DNA of 64,000 bases from Actinomycetes bacterium (GTDB lineage: Bacteria; Actinomycetota; Actinomycetes; Mycobacteriales; Mycobacteriaceae): assembly GCA_023404955.1 (NCBI GenBank), contig JAEXZY010000010.1, positions 62,001-126,000 of the forward strand, read 5' to 3'. Every line of letters starts with the position of its first letter. Position 1 is the first letter of the stretch. The notes below the pieces were generated by a model that was given only the letters and a program-made list of their open reading frames with translations, did not search any database and was not told where the DNA came from. Position numbers and translations under genes: made by a program. Of this stretch, positions 32,756 to 42,470 are shown in pieces.

Positions 32756-35700
32756 TGGACGCATCGCAGCGGGAAGCGCTGACCGCGCTGCGCCTGACCT
32801 GGGCACCCACCAGCGACGACCTGTGGCGACCGCAGGCCGCCACGCACGTCAGCGGGCTCAACGACGCCGCAGTCGACGACGTGATGGCGGCCTTCGGCGA
32901 CGCCCGGGCCGACCCGGAATCGTCGCCGCTGGGCGTCGTGATCCGCGGACCCGCCGGCTCCGGCAAGACCCACCTGCTCGGCCAGATCCGCGAGCGCGTG
33001 CAGGCCGAGGGCGGCTTCTTTTTCGTCGTCGAGCTGCTCGACGCGGCCAGCTTCTGGGAGTCCGTACGCAGCGGGGTGCTGGAGAGCCTGGGCAGGCCAG
33101 GGCATCGGCTCGAGACCCAGCTCAAGGACGTGCTGTGGGAGCTGGCGTCGCTGGCGCACGTCTCGCGTGCGGATCGGCGGGCACTGGTCGGCGACGACGA
33201 CCTCGACGCGGAGACGCTGTACCGCTTCGTGATGGCGCTCGCCAAGCAACCCTCGGCGAAAGAGACGGTGCGCCAATGCCATCAGGCGCTGCGTGCGTTG
33301 GTTCTGGTGGCGTCCAACGACTTCATGGCCCATGACATCGGCGAGGGATTCCTGCAGGGCAGTGAGGAGTTCACCGCCGAAGAGCGGGGACCCTGGGGGC
33401 TGCGGGCGGCGCCGGGCTCCGCCCAGGAGTGCGTGCGAGACATCGCCCGGCTGGTGGCGCTGGCCGGACCGGCGGTGCTGGCCGTCGACCAGATCGACAC
33501 GCTCATCGCGCAATCCCTGGCGGCCACAGGCCAATCCACGGACCAGGGCGATATCGTGCTCGACCAGGTCGCCCACGGGTTGATGGCGGTGCGGCAGACC
33601 ATGCGGCGCACCGTGCCGGTGGTGGCGTGCCTGCCCGCGGTGTGGGAACACATCCGGGACACCGCGACAGCCAGTGTGGCCGATCGCTTCCGGGTCACCG
33701 GTGTCCTGACGCCGCTGCCCACCGCCGACATCGGGCGAGCGATCCTGGAGCGCCGCTTCACCGCCAGCTACCGCGCAGTCGGGTTCGCACCGCCGTACCC
33801 GAGCTGGCCGATCGCGGCCGAAGCCTTCGACGAGGCGCCGTCCTACACGCCCCGGCAACTGCTGATCCGCGCCGACACCCACGTCCGGGAATGCCTCAAG
33901 TACGGCGACGTCGTCGAACTGCACCACCTCACAGGCGAGGACGTGGTGTGGGACTCGTTGTCGGACAACGAGTCCGGTCAGGACGTCGCGGTTCTCGATC
34001 GGCGATTCGCCGAGTACCGCAGAAAGGCGGTGCCCGCAGCGGCGACCGCGTCCGACGGTGAGGACGTCACGATGCCCGAGCTCCTCGGCGCCGCGCTCAC
34101 CGCATGGATCGCCGAGCGTGACGGTGAACAGACCTTCGCCTGCGACCCGCCGCCCGGCACGCACGTGACGTTGCACGCCCGGCTGCGCGAGACGCTGGAC
34201 AGCGCCACCGAGGACGAACGGCACTGGGCGTTCCGGGCCGTCGCGGCCGACAACGCCAGCGCCGCGCTGAGCCGGGTCCGAAAAGCCATCACCGCAGCAG
34301 GTTTCGGCCCGGGGGCGGGCCGGCGCCAGCTGTACCTGATCCGCAACACGCCGTGGCCCACCGGGAAGAAGACCGCCGAGGAGATCGCGGCGTTCCACGC
34401 GTGGGGCGGCGTGACCATAGCGGTGTCCGAGGACGACGTCCGCACGATGGCCGCCCTGAGGGACCTGTTCGCCGAAGACGACCCCGGACTGGCGGCGTGG
34501 CTACGCACGCGCAGGCCAGCACACCGGATGACGTTGCTGGCCGACACGCTTGGCGACGGTGTGGCCGAAGACGCGCCCGAATTCGTCACGGACAGTGAGT
34601 CTTCGGCCGAGCCGGTCGACGAGGCACCCACTGTCGACGTCCCCGACACCGAGGTGCCGCTGGGTCGTGATCTGCACACCGGCGAACCCGTGACCATCCC
34701 GATGTCGGCGCTGCGCAAGCATGTCGCGGTCTTCGCCGGGTCGGGATCGGGCAAAACCGTGCTGATCCGCCGGCTGGTCGAGGAGTGCGCGCTGCGCGGT
34801 GTGTCCTCGATCGTGCTGGACCCGAACAACGACCTCTCCCGGCTCGGGACCGGGTGGCCGCAGAAGCCCGACGGCTGGCAGCGTGCCGACGACGACCGCG
34901 CCGAGGAGTATCTGCGCTCCACCGAGGTGACGATCTGGACGCCGCGGCGCACCAGCGGCCGCCCGCTGAGCTTCCAGCCGCTGCCCGACTTCGGCAGCGT
35001 CGTCGACGACCACGACGAGTTCTTCGAGGCCGTCGAAGCGGCATGCTCGGCGCTGGAACCGCAGGCGCTGATCACCGGCAAGACGCAGAAGGCCACCCGC
35101 GCCCGGGCTGTACTACGAGAAGCATTGCAGCACTACGGCAGGACTCCCGAGCCGACGCTGGCCGGCTTCGTCCGTCTGCTGGCCGATCTGCCCGAGGACG
35201 TCAGCAACATGGCCGGTGCGCACGAGATCGCCGGCGACCTGTCCCAGAACCTGCGCGCCGCGATGGTGAACGACCCGCTGTTCGGCGGCACGGGCACCCC
35301 CGTCGACCCCGGGGTCCTGCTGACGCCGTCGGACGGTTACCGCGCGCGGGTGTCGGTGATCAGCATGATCGGGCTGCCGTCCGACGAACAGCGGCAGAGC
35401 TTCGTCAACCAGTTGCAGATGGCGCTGTTCGCGTGGATCAAACGCAACCCCGCGGGTGACCGGCCGCTCGGCGGTCTGCTCGTCATGGACGAGGCGCAGA
35501 ACTTCGCTCCGGCACGAGGTTTCACCGCATGCACACGCAGCACCCTGGCGTTGTCATCCCAGGCCCGCAAGTACGGTCTGGGATTGGTGTTCGCCACGCA
35601 GGCACCCAAGGGGCTGAACCTGAACATCCCTGGCAACGCCGCCACGCAGTTCTACGGCCTGCTCAACGCGCCCGCCCAGATCGAGACGGCCCGCGAAATG

Positions 35701-35874
35701 GCCAGGGCCAAGGGCGGACTGGTCGACGACATCAGCCGGCTGCGGGCCGGCAATTTCTACGTCGCCACCGAGGGGGAGTCGTTCCACCGCGTCGTCGAAC
35801 CGTGGTGCCTGTCCTTCCACCCGTCGAGCCCGCCGTCGGCCGACGAAGTCCTGGCGCTGGCGGCGCAGCGATGA
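32755..35874 (+). CDS. dual P-loop ATPase: N-terminal AAA module plus C-terminal HerA/FtsK-like module
   Basis: This 1039-residue protein has two separate nucleotide-binding sites. The N-terminal module carries Walker A GPAGSGKT (65-72) and Walker B VLAVDQID (about 241-248), as in AAA/STAND-type ATPases. A middle region of about 200 residues has no recognised motif. The C-terminal module carries HVAVFAGSGSGKTVLI with Walker A at 661-668, a Walker B LLVMDEAQNF with D912/E913, then FATQAPKGLN and FYGLLNAPAQIETA, typical of HerA-type DNA translocases. It is coupled to the small protein upstream (TGATG) and the sulfurtransferase downstream (ATGA). Function is unknown; DNA or complex remodelling is an inference. 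Confidence 0.8.
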   Translation: MDASQREALTALRLTWAPTSDDLWRPQAATHVSGLNDAAVDDVMAAFGDARADPESSPLGVVIRGPAGSGKTHLLGQIRERVQAEGGFFFVVELLDAASFWESVRSGVLESLGRPGHRLETQLKDVLWELASLAHVSRADRRALVGDDDLDAETLYRFVMALAKQPSAKETVRQCHQALRALVLVASNDFMAHDIGEGFLQGSEEFTAEERGPWGLRAAPGSAQECVRDIARLVALAGPAVLAVDQIDTLIAQSLAATGQSTDQGDIVLDQVAHGLMAVRQTMRRTVPVVACLPAVWEHIRDTATASVADRFRVTGVLTPLPTADIGRAILERRFTASYRAVGFAPPYPSWPIAAEAFDEAPSYTPRQLLIRADTHVRECLKYGDVVELHHLTGEDVVWDSLSDNESGQDVAVLDRRFAEYRRKAVPAAATASDGEDVTMPELLGAALTAWIAERDGEQTFACDPPPGTHVTLHARLRETLDSATEDERHWAFRAVAADNASAALSRVRKAITAAGFGPGAGRRQLYLIRNTPWPTGKKTAEEIAAFHAWGGVTIAVSEDDVRTMAALRDLFAEDDPGLAAWLRTRRPAHRMTLLADTLGDGVAEDAPEFVTDSESSAEPVDEAPTVDVPDTEVPLGRDLHTGEPVTIPMSALRKHVAVFAGSGSGKTVLIRRLVEECALRGVSSIVLDPNNDLSRLGTGWPQKPDGWQRADDDRAEEYLRSTEVTIWTPRRTSGRPLSFQPLPDFGSVVDDHDEFFEAVEAACSALEPQALITGKTQKATRARAVLREALQHYGRTPEPTLAGFVRLLADLPEDVSNMAGAHEIAGDLSQNLRAAMVNDPLFGGTGTPVDPGVLLTPSDGYRARVSVISMIGLPSDEQRQSFVNQLQMALFAWIKRNPAGDRPLGGLLVMDEAQNFAPARGFTACTRSTLALSSQARKYGLGLVFATQAPKGLNLNIPGNAATQFYGLLNAPAQIETAREMARAKGGLVDDISRLRAGNFYVATEGESFHRVVEPWCLSFHPSSPPSADEVLALAAQR

Positions 35875-36683
35875 GCCAAGTCTTCATCACCGCTGACGAA
35901 CTGGCCGGGATGCTCGAACGTGGCGCGCCCGTCACGCTGCTCGACGTCCGGTGGTCGCTTCCCGAACCCGACGGCAGTGCGGCCTATGCGCACGCCCACC
36001 TGCCCGGCGCGGTGTACGTGTCGCTCGACGACGACCTGACCGACCACAGCGTCAGCGGCCGAGGCAGGCATCCGTTGCCGTCAGGGCCCGCGGTTCAGGC
36101 GGCCGCCCGGCGCTGGGGGGTGCGCACCGGGGTCCCGGTGGTGGTCTACGACGACTGGAACCGCGCCGGATCGGCGCGGGCGTGGTGGGTGCTGACCGCC
36201 GCCGGCATTCCGGACGTGCGCATCCTCGACGGCGGTCTGGCCGCGTGGCGCGGCGAATTACGCTCGGGCGTTGAGGCCGTCGCACCCGGTGACGTCACGG
36301 TGGCGCACGACGACCTGTACCACGGTGCGCTGCCGACGGTGACGGCCGACGAGGCGGCCGCAGCTGCGATGCTGATCGATGCTCGCGCCCCCGAACGCTT
36401 CCGCGGCGAGAGCGAACCCGTCGACCCCGTGGCCGGTCACATCCCCGGCGCCCGCAACGTGCCCAGCACCAGCCTGCTCGCCGCGGACGGGACGCTGCGC
36501 GATGACCTCAGCTCGCGGTTGGGCGGCGTGGGCGCACGCCCCGCCGTCTACTGCGGGTCCGGGGTCACCGCGTCCGTCGTCGTCGCCGCCCTCGCCTCGG
36601 TCGGGGTGGATGCGGCGTTGTTCCCCGGTTCGTGGTCGCAGTACAGCGCCGAATCAGCGCGCCCTGTCGCTCTCGGTGAGTGA
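35871..36683 (+). CDS. thiosulfate/3-mercaptopyruvate-type sulfurtransferase
   Basis: This 270-residue protein has two rhodanese domains. The inactive N-terminal domain begins with TLLDVRWSLPEPDG and the active C-terminal domain carries LIDARAPERFRGE and the catalytic loop YCGSGVTAS, whose Cys takes up sulfur. CGSGVT is typical of mercaptopyruvate/thiosulfate sulfurtransferases. ATG 35871 overlaps the ATPase stop by four bases, so it is in the same transcription unit, though the functional link is unknown. The last 30 bases overlap the convergent permease. Confidence 0.9.
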   Translation: MSQVFITADELAGMLERGAPVTLLDVRWSLPEPDGSAAYAHAHLPGAVYVSLDDDLTDHSVSGRGRHPLPSGPAVQAAARRWGVRTGVPVVVYDDWNRAGSARAWWVLTAAGIPDVRILDGGLAAWRGELRSGVEAVAPGDVTVAHDDLYHGALPTVTADEAAAAAMLIDARAPERFRGESEPVDPVAGHIPGARNVPSTSLLAADGTLRDDLSSRLGGVGARPAVYCGSGVTASVVVAALASVGVDAALFPGSWSQYSAESARPVALGE

Positions 36684-38036
36684 TCCGGTCTCGTCCAGAT
36701 CGAGAACCGGGGTGGGCCGCCGGAAGCCGCGCGTGACCACCGCGAGCCAGACGACACCGACCGCGAGCCAGATCAACCCGATCGTCAGGGCTTCCCCGGA
36801 CAGGCTGGTCCACAACCACACCGTCAGCAGGAAGCCGATGGCCGGCAGCACCACGTTGAGGATGACGTTGCGCTCCCGCTGATCGACGAAGTAGTGCTTG
36901 ATCACCGACAGGTTGACCACCGAGAACGCCACCAGCGCACCGAAGCTGACCACCGACGCCAGGATCGCGAGATCGATCACCAGGGCGAGCAGAGAGATGA
37001 CGCTGATCGTGATGATGGCGTACACCGGTGTGCTGAACTTGACCGACACGTGCCCGAAGACCTTGCGCGGCAGAATGCCGTCGCGGCCCATCGCAAACAG
37101 GATGCGCGCGACCGACGCTTGCGAGGTCAGTGCTGAACCGAGGGCGCCGGCGACGTAGGCGGCCGTGAAGAACGTGTTGACGAACGAACCGCCCGCCGCG
37201 AGCATCACGTCTGTCGAGCCGGTGTCGACGGATTCGAACTGGTTGGACGGGAACACCAGCTGCGAGACGTAGGACAGCACGATGAAGATGATCCCGGAGA
37301 CGACGGTCGCGATCATGATCGCCTGCGGCACGGTGCGTTTGGCGTCGCGCGCCTCCTCCGACAACGTCGACACGGCGTCGAAGCCCAGGAACGACAGGCA
37401 CAGGATCGCGGCACCGGCCAGGACGGGGTTCATGCCGCCCGCACTGCCGTCACCGGTGAAGGGCGCCATCAAGTCGACCGTGCCGTAGCCGCTGATCTTC
37501 GACAGCGCCAGCGCCACGAACACCACGATGAAAATCGCCTGGATCGCGATGATCAGGAAGTTGGCCCGCGCCACCGACACGATGCCGACGATGTTGAGCA
37601 CCGTGACGATCGCGATGGAGACGAGCACGATCACCCACGCGGGAAGCGCCGGCACGGCGGCGTTCAGGTACAGCCCGATCACCAGATAGTTGAGCATCGG
37701 CAGGAACAGGTAATCGAGCAGCAGCGACCAGCCGGCCAGGAAACCGAAGGGAGCGCCGAACGTCCGCTGCGTGTACGTGTAGGCAGAACCCGCGACCGGG
37801 ATCGCGCCGGCCATCCGGGCGTACGACAGCGCGGTGAAGATCATCGCGATGGTGGTCACCACGTAGGACGTCGGCACCCGGCCGCCGGAGGTCTCGGTCA
37901 CGATGCCGTAGGTGGTGAACACGGTCAGCGGCACCATGTAGACGAGGCCGAAGAGCACCAGCGACGGCAGGCCCAGTGCCCGTTTCAGATGACCCTCGTT
38001 GGGGTCGGCGAGGAACGCGCCCGAATCTGTGCTCAT
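36654..38036 (-). CDS. APC-family amino acid/polyamine permease
   Basis: This 460-residue permease has twelve predicted helices and APC-superfamily motifs: GLPSLVLFGLVYMVPLTVF, ARMAGAIPVAGSAYTY and FDAVSTLSEEARDAKRTVP. It resembles putrescine/amino-acid importers of the PuuP type, but the substrate is not determinable. It starts one base after the amidohydrolase stop and is therefore the second gene of that operon. It probably imports a compound processed by the amidohydrolase. Confidence 0.9.
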   Translation of the reverse strand: MSTDSGAFLADPNEGHLKRALGLPSLVLFGLVYMVPLTVFTTYGIVTETSGGRVPTSYVVTTIAMIFTALSYARMAGAIPVAGSAYTYTQRTFGAPFGFLAGWSLLLDYLFLPMLNYLVIGLYLNAAVPALPAWVIVLVSIAIVTVLNIVGIVSVARANFLIIAIQAIFIVVFVALALSKISGYGTVDLMAPFTGDGSAGGMNPVLAGAAILCLSFLGFDAVSTLSEEARDAKRTVPQAIMIATVVSGIIFIVLSYVSQLVFPSNQFESVDTGSTDVMLAAGGSFVNTFFTAAYVAGALGSALTSQASVARILFAMGRDGILPRKVFGHVSVKFSTPVYAIITISVISLLALVIDLAILASVVSFGALVAFSVVNLSVIKHYFVDQRERNVILNVVLPAIGFLLTVWLWTSLSGEALTIGLIWLAVGVVWLAVVTRGFRRPTPVLDLDETGSLTESDRAR

Positions 38037-38037
38037 G

Positions 38038-39660
38038 TCAGTTCTCTCCGTTCTCGGCCCGGTAGGCCGGTGCGCCGCGCAGGTAGGTGGCGCGGATGCC
38101 GACACCGGGAAGCTCCAGCGGCGGCACGGCCCGTGGGTCGCGGTCCAGCCATACCAGGTCGGCGCTGGCTGCCGGGGCGATAACGCCCCAATCGTTATCG
38201 GCGAACGCCTGATTCGCAACGCCGGCGGTATACGCCGACAGCGCGCGCTCCACCGGCAGGATCTCGTGCGGCGTCCAGCCACCCTCCGGCTCACCCGCGG
38301 AAGTGCGTCGTGACGCCGCCACGGCGATGCCGTCGAGCGGGGCGCCCGAGGACACCGGCCAGTCCGAGCCGAAGCCCAGCGGTGCGCCGGAGGTGTCCAG
38401 CGTGCGGATCGGGTACTGGCGGTCCGCACGTTCGGTGCCCAACCGGGGCACCGTCAGCACCGTCATCAGCGCATCGAGTTGCGCCCACAGCGGCTGCATG
38501 TTCGGGATGACTCCGAGCGCGGCGAACCGGGCCAGGTCGGCGTCGTCGATCAGCTGGCAGTGCGCGATCACCGGCCGGCGATCGCGCGGACCGTTCTGCG
38601 CCACAACATGTTCGATGGCATCGAGAGCCTGCCGCACCGCCGCGTCGCCGATCGCGTGGATGTGGATCTGCAGGCCGAGTTCGTCGGCGCGACGAGCCGC
38701 CTCGGCCAGTGAGTCGCCCTCCCAGTTCCGCATCCCGCGGTTCTCGTGCGCGTGCATGCCCGAGCAGTACGGCTGCAGTAGGGCGCCGGTCTCGTTCTCC
38801 ACCACCCCGTCGGCGAAGAACTTGACGGTGTTGGCCGTGAGCAACGGGTTACCGGCCTCGGCCACCAGGCGCTGCTGCTCGGCGAAATGGCCGACCTGGC
38901 TGTCGAAGTGGCGGGGATCGCCGTAGAGCGCCAGGTTGAACCGCATCCGCAGGGCGCCGCGACGGGCGGCCTCGACGTAGGTGGCGACGTCGGCCGGTTC
39001 GACCCAGGCGTCCTGCACCCACGTCACACCGCGGGCGAGGTAGTAGTCCGCGGCGGTGCCGAGCGCGCCGATGCGGACCTCCTCGTCGCGGGCGGGCATC
39101 ACGTTCATCACGAGATCGGTTGCACCCCACTCGCGCAGCGTGCCGAGCACCGACCCGTCCGCGCGATGCGGGATCTCGCCGAGGACCGGATCGGGAGTGT
39201 CGGCGGTGATGCCAGCGCGCTGCAGTGCGGCGGTGTTGCACCACACCGTGTGGTAATCCCAGGCGCGCAACACCACCGGACGATCCGGCACGGCCGCGTC
39301 GAGCCAGCGCGCATCGAACAACCCGCCGGGGGCGAGGCTGCCGTCGTAGGAGGCGCCGACGATCCACTCCTCGTCGGGATGATCCTCGGCATACTGCTTG
39401 ACCGCGAGCACAATCTCGTCGACCGAGGTGCACGGCCGCACCGCCGGCCCGACCGCTTCCAGACCGCCGTAGAGCGGATGGGCGTGCCCGTCGCCGAACG
39501 ACGGCATCAGGAAGCCGCCCTCGAGGTCGATCGTTTCTGCTTGTCCTGCTTGAGCTCTCGCGTCATCCCCCAGGGCGGTCACGATGCCGTCGACGACGAG
39601 GACTGCGTCGGTGTCCTCGCGGCCCGTCCACACCACGCCACCAGTGAAGAGATTGATCAT
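38038..39660 (-). CDS. amidohydrolase family protein (YtcJ-like)
   Basis: This 540-residue metal-dependent hydrolase has the amidohydrolase metal motif DGHAHP near residue 58, the family features KFFADGVVENETGALLQPY and HIHAIGD near residue 350, and the late GFGSDWPVSSGAPLDG with the conserved Asp. YtcJ-like members hydrolyse amide or carbamate bonds. It is the first gene of an operon with the APC permease and is divergent from a TetR gene; a 19-bp palindrome lies 11 bases upstream of its start. Confidence 0.88.
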   Translation of the reverse strand: MINLFTGGVVWTGREDTDAVLVVDGIVTALGDDARAQAGQAETIDLEGGFLMPSFGDGHAHPLYGGLEAVGPAVRPCTSVDEIVLAVKQYAEDHPDEEWIVGASYDGSLAPGGLFDARWLDAAVPDRPVVLRAWDYHTVWCNTAALQRAGITADTPDPVLGEIPHRADGSVLGTLREWGATDLVMNVMPARDEEVRIGALGTAADYYLARGVTWVQDAWVEPADVATYVEAARRGALRMRFNLALYGDPRHFDSQVGHFAEQQRLVAEAGNPLLTANTVKFFADGVVENETGALLQPYCSGMHAHENRGMRNWEGDSLAEAARRADELGLQIHIHAIGDAAVRQALDAIEHVVAQNGPRDRRPVIAHCQLIDDADLARFAALGVIPNMQPLWAQLDALMTVLTVPRLGTERADRQYPIRTLDTSGAPLGFGSDWPVSSGAPLDGIAVAASRRTSAGEPEGGWTPHEILPVERALSAYTAGVANQAFADNDWGVIAPAASADLVWLDRDPRAVPPLELPGVGIRATYLRGAPAYRAENGEN

Positions 39661-39670
39661 CGAGCTCCTA

Positions 39671-39689
39671 AAACGAATGAAGTTCGTTT
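39671..39689. promoter_or_regulatory. TetR operator candidate (AAACGAA-N5-TTCGTTT)
   Basis: The seven-base arms are perfectly complementary around TGAAG. The palindrome sits between the amidohydrolase (start 39660) and the TetR gene (start 39733), so binding would block both. This is a typical TetR-family arrangement. Confidence 0.7.
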
Positions 39690-39732
39690 ATTGTGGACTG
39701 AGTCACTCGACCGTGCAAGAGGGGAGCACGAC

Positions 39733-40329
39733 GTGGGCCGACCTCGGACGCCTCTGCTGTCCACTGAGCGGATCGCCGAGGCCGCGTTGGAGCTGGTGAT
39801 CAGCACCGGCGGCTTCACGATCGCGGGGGTAGCGCGCAAGCTTCGGGTGCGGCCGTCCTCGCTGTACAACCACGTCAGCGGACGCGACGACGTCGTGGAA
39901 CTGCTCCGCGAGCGGGCGATGTCCGATGTCGAACTGCCCCTCGACGATCCGCAGCGGCCGTGGCGCGACGTGGTCGCCGACATCGCGCGCTCCTACCGGC
40001 GCAGCTTCGCCCGCTACCCGCAACTGATCCCGCTGCTCACCGAGTACGCGGTGAACAGCCCGCATGCGATCACGATGTACAACGCGCTGGCGGCCACGCT
40101 CACCCGGGCCGGCTTCGACCCCGCCGACACCCTGCGGTCGATCACGCTGGTGGACTCCTACGTGCTGGGATCCGCGCTCGACGTCGCCGCACCCGACCAA
40201 CCATGGCGCCATCGCGCCGAAGTCGGGCCGGAGCTGGCCGCCGCACTGGAAACCGGAGCGCCCAAACCGCAGCGCGCCGACGACGCGTTCGAGTTCGGTT
40301 TGGCAGTGCTGCTGCGCGGACTGGGGTGA
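39733..40329 (+). CDS. TetR/AcrR family transcriptional regulator
   Basis: This 198-residue regulator starts GRPRTPLLSTERIAEAALELV and has an HTH of GFTIAGVARKLRVRPSSLYNHVSGRDDVVELL. The C-terminal domain includes YARYPQLIPLL-like sequence (RSFARYPQLIPLLTEYAV) typical of the TetR_C family. GTG 39733 starts directly before the GRPR segment that commonly begins such proteins. Probable role: repressor of the divergent amidohydrolase/permease operon through the palindrome at 39671. Confidence 0.9.
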   Translation: MGRPRTPLLSTERIAEAALELVISTGGFTIAGVARKLRVRPSSLYNHVSGRDDVVELLRERAMSDVELPLDDPQRPWRDVVADIARSYRRSFARYPQLIPLLTEYAVNSPHAITMYNALAATLTRAGFDPADTLRSITLVDSYVLGSALDVAAPDQPWRHRAEVGPELAAALETGAPKPQRADDAFEFGLAVLLRGLG

Positions 40330-40413
40330 AATCACCGTGCGTCGATGTGGTGCGTACAGGCGTCCGAGATAGCAGATTGGTCGTGCACAGCTTCCGCTGC
40401 TGAAAGGAAAGTG

Positions 40414-40638
40414 ATGAGCGACAACATCTACCGGGTCGTCGAGATCGTCGGCACATCGTCGACGGGCATCGATGACGCGATCACCAACGCCATCTCCCGG
40501 GCATCGGAAACCCTGCACGGCCTCGACTGGTTCGAGGTGACCACCATCCGGGGTCATCTCGAAGACGGCGCTGTCGCTCATTTCCAGGTGGCACTGAAGG
40601 TCGGCTTCCGACTCGACGGTGCCGACCAGCCGCACTGA
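40414..40638 (+). CDS. dodecin
   Basis: This 74-residue protein matches dodecin along its whole length: SDNIYRVVEIVGTS, DAITNAISRASETLHGLDWFEV and the final strand AHFQVALKVGFRLD. Dodecins form hollow dodecamers that store and buffer flavin or CoA. Trp39 in LDWFEV is the residue that stacks on the flavin. The start ATG 40414 has AAAGGAAAG upstream. Confidence 0.95.
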   Translation: MSDNIYRVVEIVGTSSTGIDDAITNAISRASETLHGLDWFEVTTIRGHLEDGAVAHFQVALKVGFRLDGADQPH

Positions 40639-40645
40639 CGGACGG

Positions 40646-41398
40646 TCAGAACTGCACGCCGCGCGTCAGCGCTCCGTCGACCACGAGGTTGGTGCCGGTG
40701 ATGAAGCTGGCGGCCGAGCTGCTCAGGAACACCACCGCGTTGGCGACCTCCTGCGGCGTGGCCATCCGGCCGGTCGGGTTCAGCGCGAGCGCCTCGGCGA
40801 ACAGCGCCGGGTTCTCGGTCTCGATCGTCGGCCACACCCCGCCGGGGAAGTACGTGTTGCCGGGGCTGACGGTGTTGGCGCGGACGCCCTGGGCGGCGAG
40901 CTTGTAAGCCAGGCCCTGCGTGTAGTGAATGATCGCCGCCTTCATCGTGCCGTAGGGGCCGGCCGCGAAATCCACCTCGCGGCCCGACACGCTGGAAATC
41001 GTGACGATGGAACCGGATTCGCTCGCCAGCAGATGGGGCAGCGCCGCGTCGACCAGACCGATCGTGCCCATCAGGTCGACCTCGAACGTCGTCCGCCAGT
41101 TCTCCGGCGACTCCGGGATCGCCAGCGCGCTGACGTTCGCGACCACCCCGTCGAGCCCACCGAACGCCTCGGCCGTCGCCTGCACCCACGCGGTCAGGGC
41201 CGCCGTGTCGCCCACGTCGACGACCGAGCCTTCGGCTTTCGACCCCAGTTCCTCCTGCGTGTCGGCGACCGCCTCGGGTGTCCGTGCGCAATAGGCGACG
41301 GTGGCGCCCTCGGCGAGCAGACCCTCCACGACCGCCCGGCCGATGCCGCGGGTCCCGCCCGTGACCGCGAAGCGCTTTCCCGCCAGCCCGAGATCCAT
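40646..41398 (-). CDS. SDR-family NAD(P)-dependent oxidoreductase
   Basis: This 250-residue classical short-chain dehydrogenase has the cofactor loop TGGTRGIG near residue 13, NVSAL at the NNAG position, catalytic Ser in TISSVSG and the YxxxK pair in GPYGTMKAA, plus SPGNTYFPGG. Its substrate is unknown. ATG 41398 begins the first beta strand; the upstream extension to 41464 lacks homology. It lies ten bases from the formamidase on the same strand and probably shares its operon. Confidence 0.92.
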   Translation of the reverse strand: MDLGLAGKRFAVTGGTRGIGRAVVEGLLAEGATVAYCARTPEAVADTQEELGSKAEGSVVDVGDTAALTAWVQATAEAFGGLDGVVANVSALAIPESPENWRTTFEVDLMGTIGLVDAALPHLLASESGSIVTISSVSGREVDFAAGPYGTMKAAIIHYTQGLAYKLAAQGVRANTVSPGNTYFPGGVWPTIETENPALFAEALALNPTGRMATPQEVANAVVFLSSSAASFITGTNLVVDGALTRGVQF

Positions 41399-41408
41399 GC
41401 GCGTCCTC

Positions 41409-42431
41409 CTAGTAGGTGATAGTGCCCAAACCGATTGCTGCCGAACGCATCTCCTGATGCACACCGCCGAAGGCGGCCGCGGCAGGCAATAACCGTTTGT
41501 CGATCTTGGTGACCGAACTGTAGTTCGTGTCGACGACGTTGGCGATCGGTGCGAGCGAGATCTGGGTCAGCAGCTGGTAGGCGTCGAGGCGGTCCAGGCC
41601 GTACAGCTCGCCGAGCCAGGTGATCATCTCGACCTGGCCGGCGCGCCACGCCTCCTCCAGCGGGCGGCCCGAGCCGACGCACATCAGATGCGTGTCGGTC
41701 TCGATCCGCGGCCACGCCGGCCCGCCGCCCTTCACCAGCCCGACGATCGCGGTCACATTCATCGCACCCTCGACCGCGGTGCCGCAGGACTCGCCCTCGC
41801 CCTGCCGGTAGTGGCCGTCGCCGAGGGAGAACAGGGCGCCGGGGACGTTGACCCGCAGGTAGCAGGTCGCGCCCGCCCGCATCTCCGGGGTGTCCATGTT
41901 GCCGCCGAACACGTCGGGCACCAGCGAGGTCCGCACCTCGCGGCGGGCGGGTGCGACACCGACGGTGCCGAGCATCGGGTTGGCCGGCAGCGCGAGCTCG
42001 AAGTCGCTGCCGTGCGCGGAGAATGCGACCGTGCCGGACGCGGAGTCGTACTCGTAGATGTAGGTGCGTTCGGGGAGCGGGTCCTGCAGCGTCGGGCTGG
42101 CCGGGACGCTGGTCAGCCCGCCGAAGAACGGAATCAGCGTGGACGCGCCCCACGTGCGCGCGGGCGTCAGGTCGACCAGATGGACGACGAGCGTGTCGCC
42201 GGGTTCGGCGCCCTCGATCCAGAACGGTCCGGTCTGCGGGTTGAGGTCCTCGGTGTCCAACGCGGTGGTCGCGACATCCGCGGCGCTGGTGATCCGGCCT
42301 CCGTAGGCGTCCTCGGTCCACAGCGTCAGCACCGTCGGCGGCGTGATCCTCAAGACAGGTGCCGCGCCGCCGAAGGTGTATGCCATCTGGTCGACGGTCG
42401 GGATGAAGGTGACGTGATCCATGCCGGCCAT
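41409..42431 (-). CDS. acetamidase/formamidase family protein
   Basis: This 340-residue protein has the FmdA/AmdA pattern: PVLRITPPTVLTLWTEDAYGG, the metal-site segment GDGHYRQGEGESCGTAVEG, and EMRAGATCYLRVNVPGALFSLGDGH. The family hydrolyses short aliphatic amides such as formamide to acid and ammonia. It lies ten bases upstream of the SDR gene and may be cotranscribed. Together they could handle an aldehyde/amide nitrogen source (inference). Confidence 0.88.
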   Translation of the reverse strand: MAGMDHVTFIPTVDQMAYTFGGAAPVLRITPPTVLTLWTEDAYGGRITSAADVATTALDTEDLNPQTGPFWIEGAEPGDTLVVHLVDLTPARTWGASTLIPFFGGLTSVPASPTLQDPLPERTYIYEYDSASGTVAFSAHGSDFELALPANPMLGTVGVAPARREVRTSLVPDVFGGNMDTPEMRAGATCYLRVNVPGALFSLGDGHYRQGEGESCGTAVEGAMNVTAIVGLVKGGGPAWPRIETDTHLMCVGSGRPLEEAWRAGQVEMITWLGELYGLDRLDAYQLLTQISLAPIANVVDTNYSSVTKIDKRLLPAAAAFGGVHQEMRSAAIGLGTITY

Positions 42432-42470
42432 CCTCGTCCGGAGTGGCGCGCGCCGCCATACGATCGAGGT

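Noticed and set aside
32527..34398. A 623-codon open frame antisense to the dual ATPase
   Set aside because: It has no recognisable domains and opposes two well-conserved P-loop modules.
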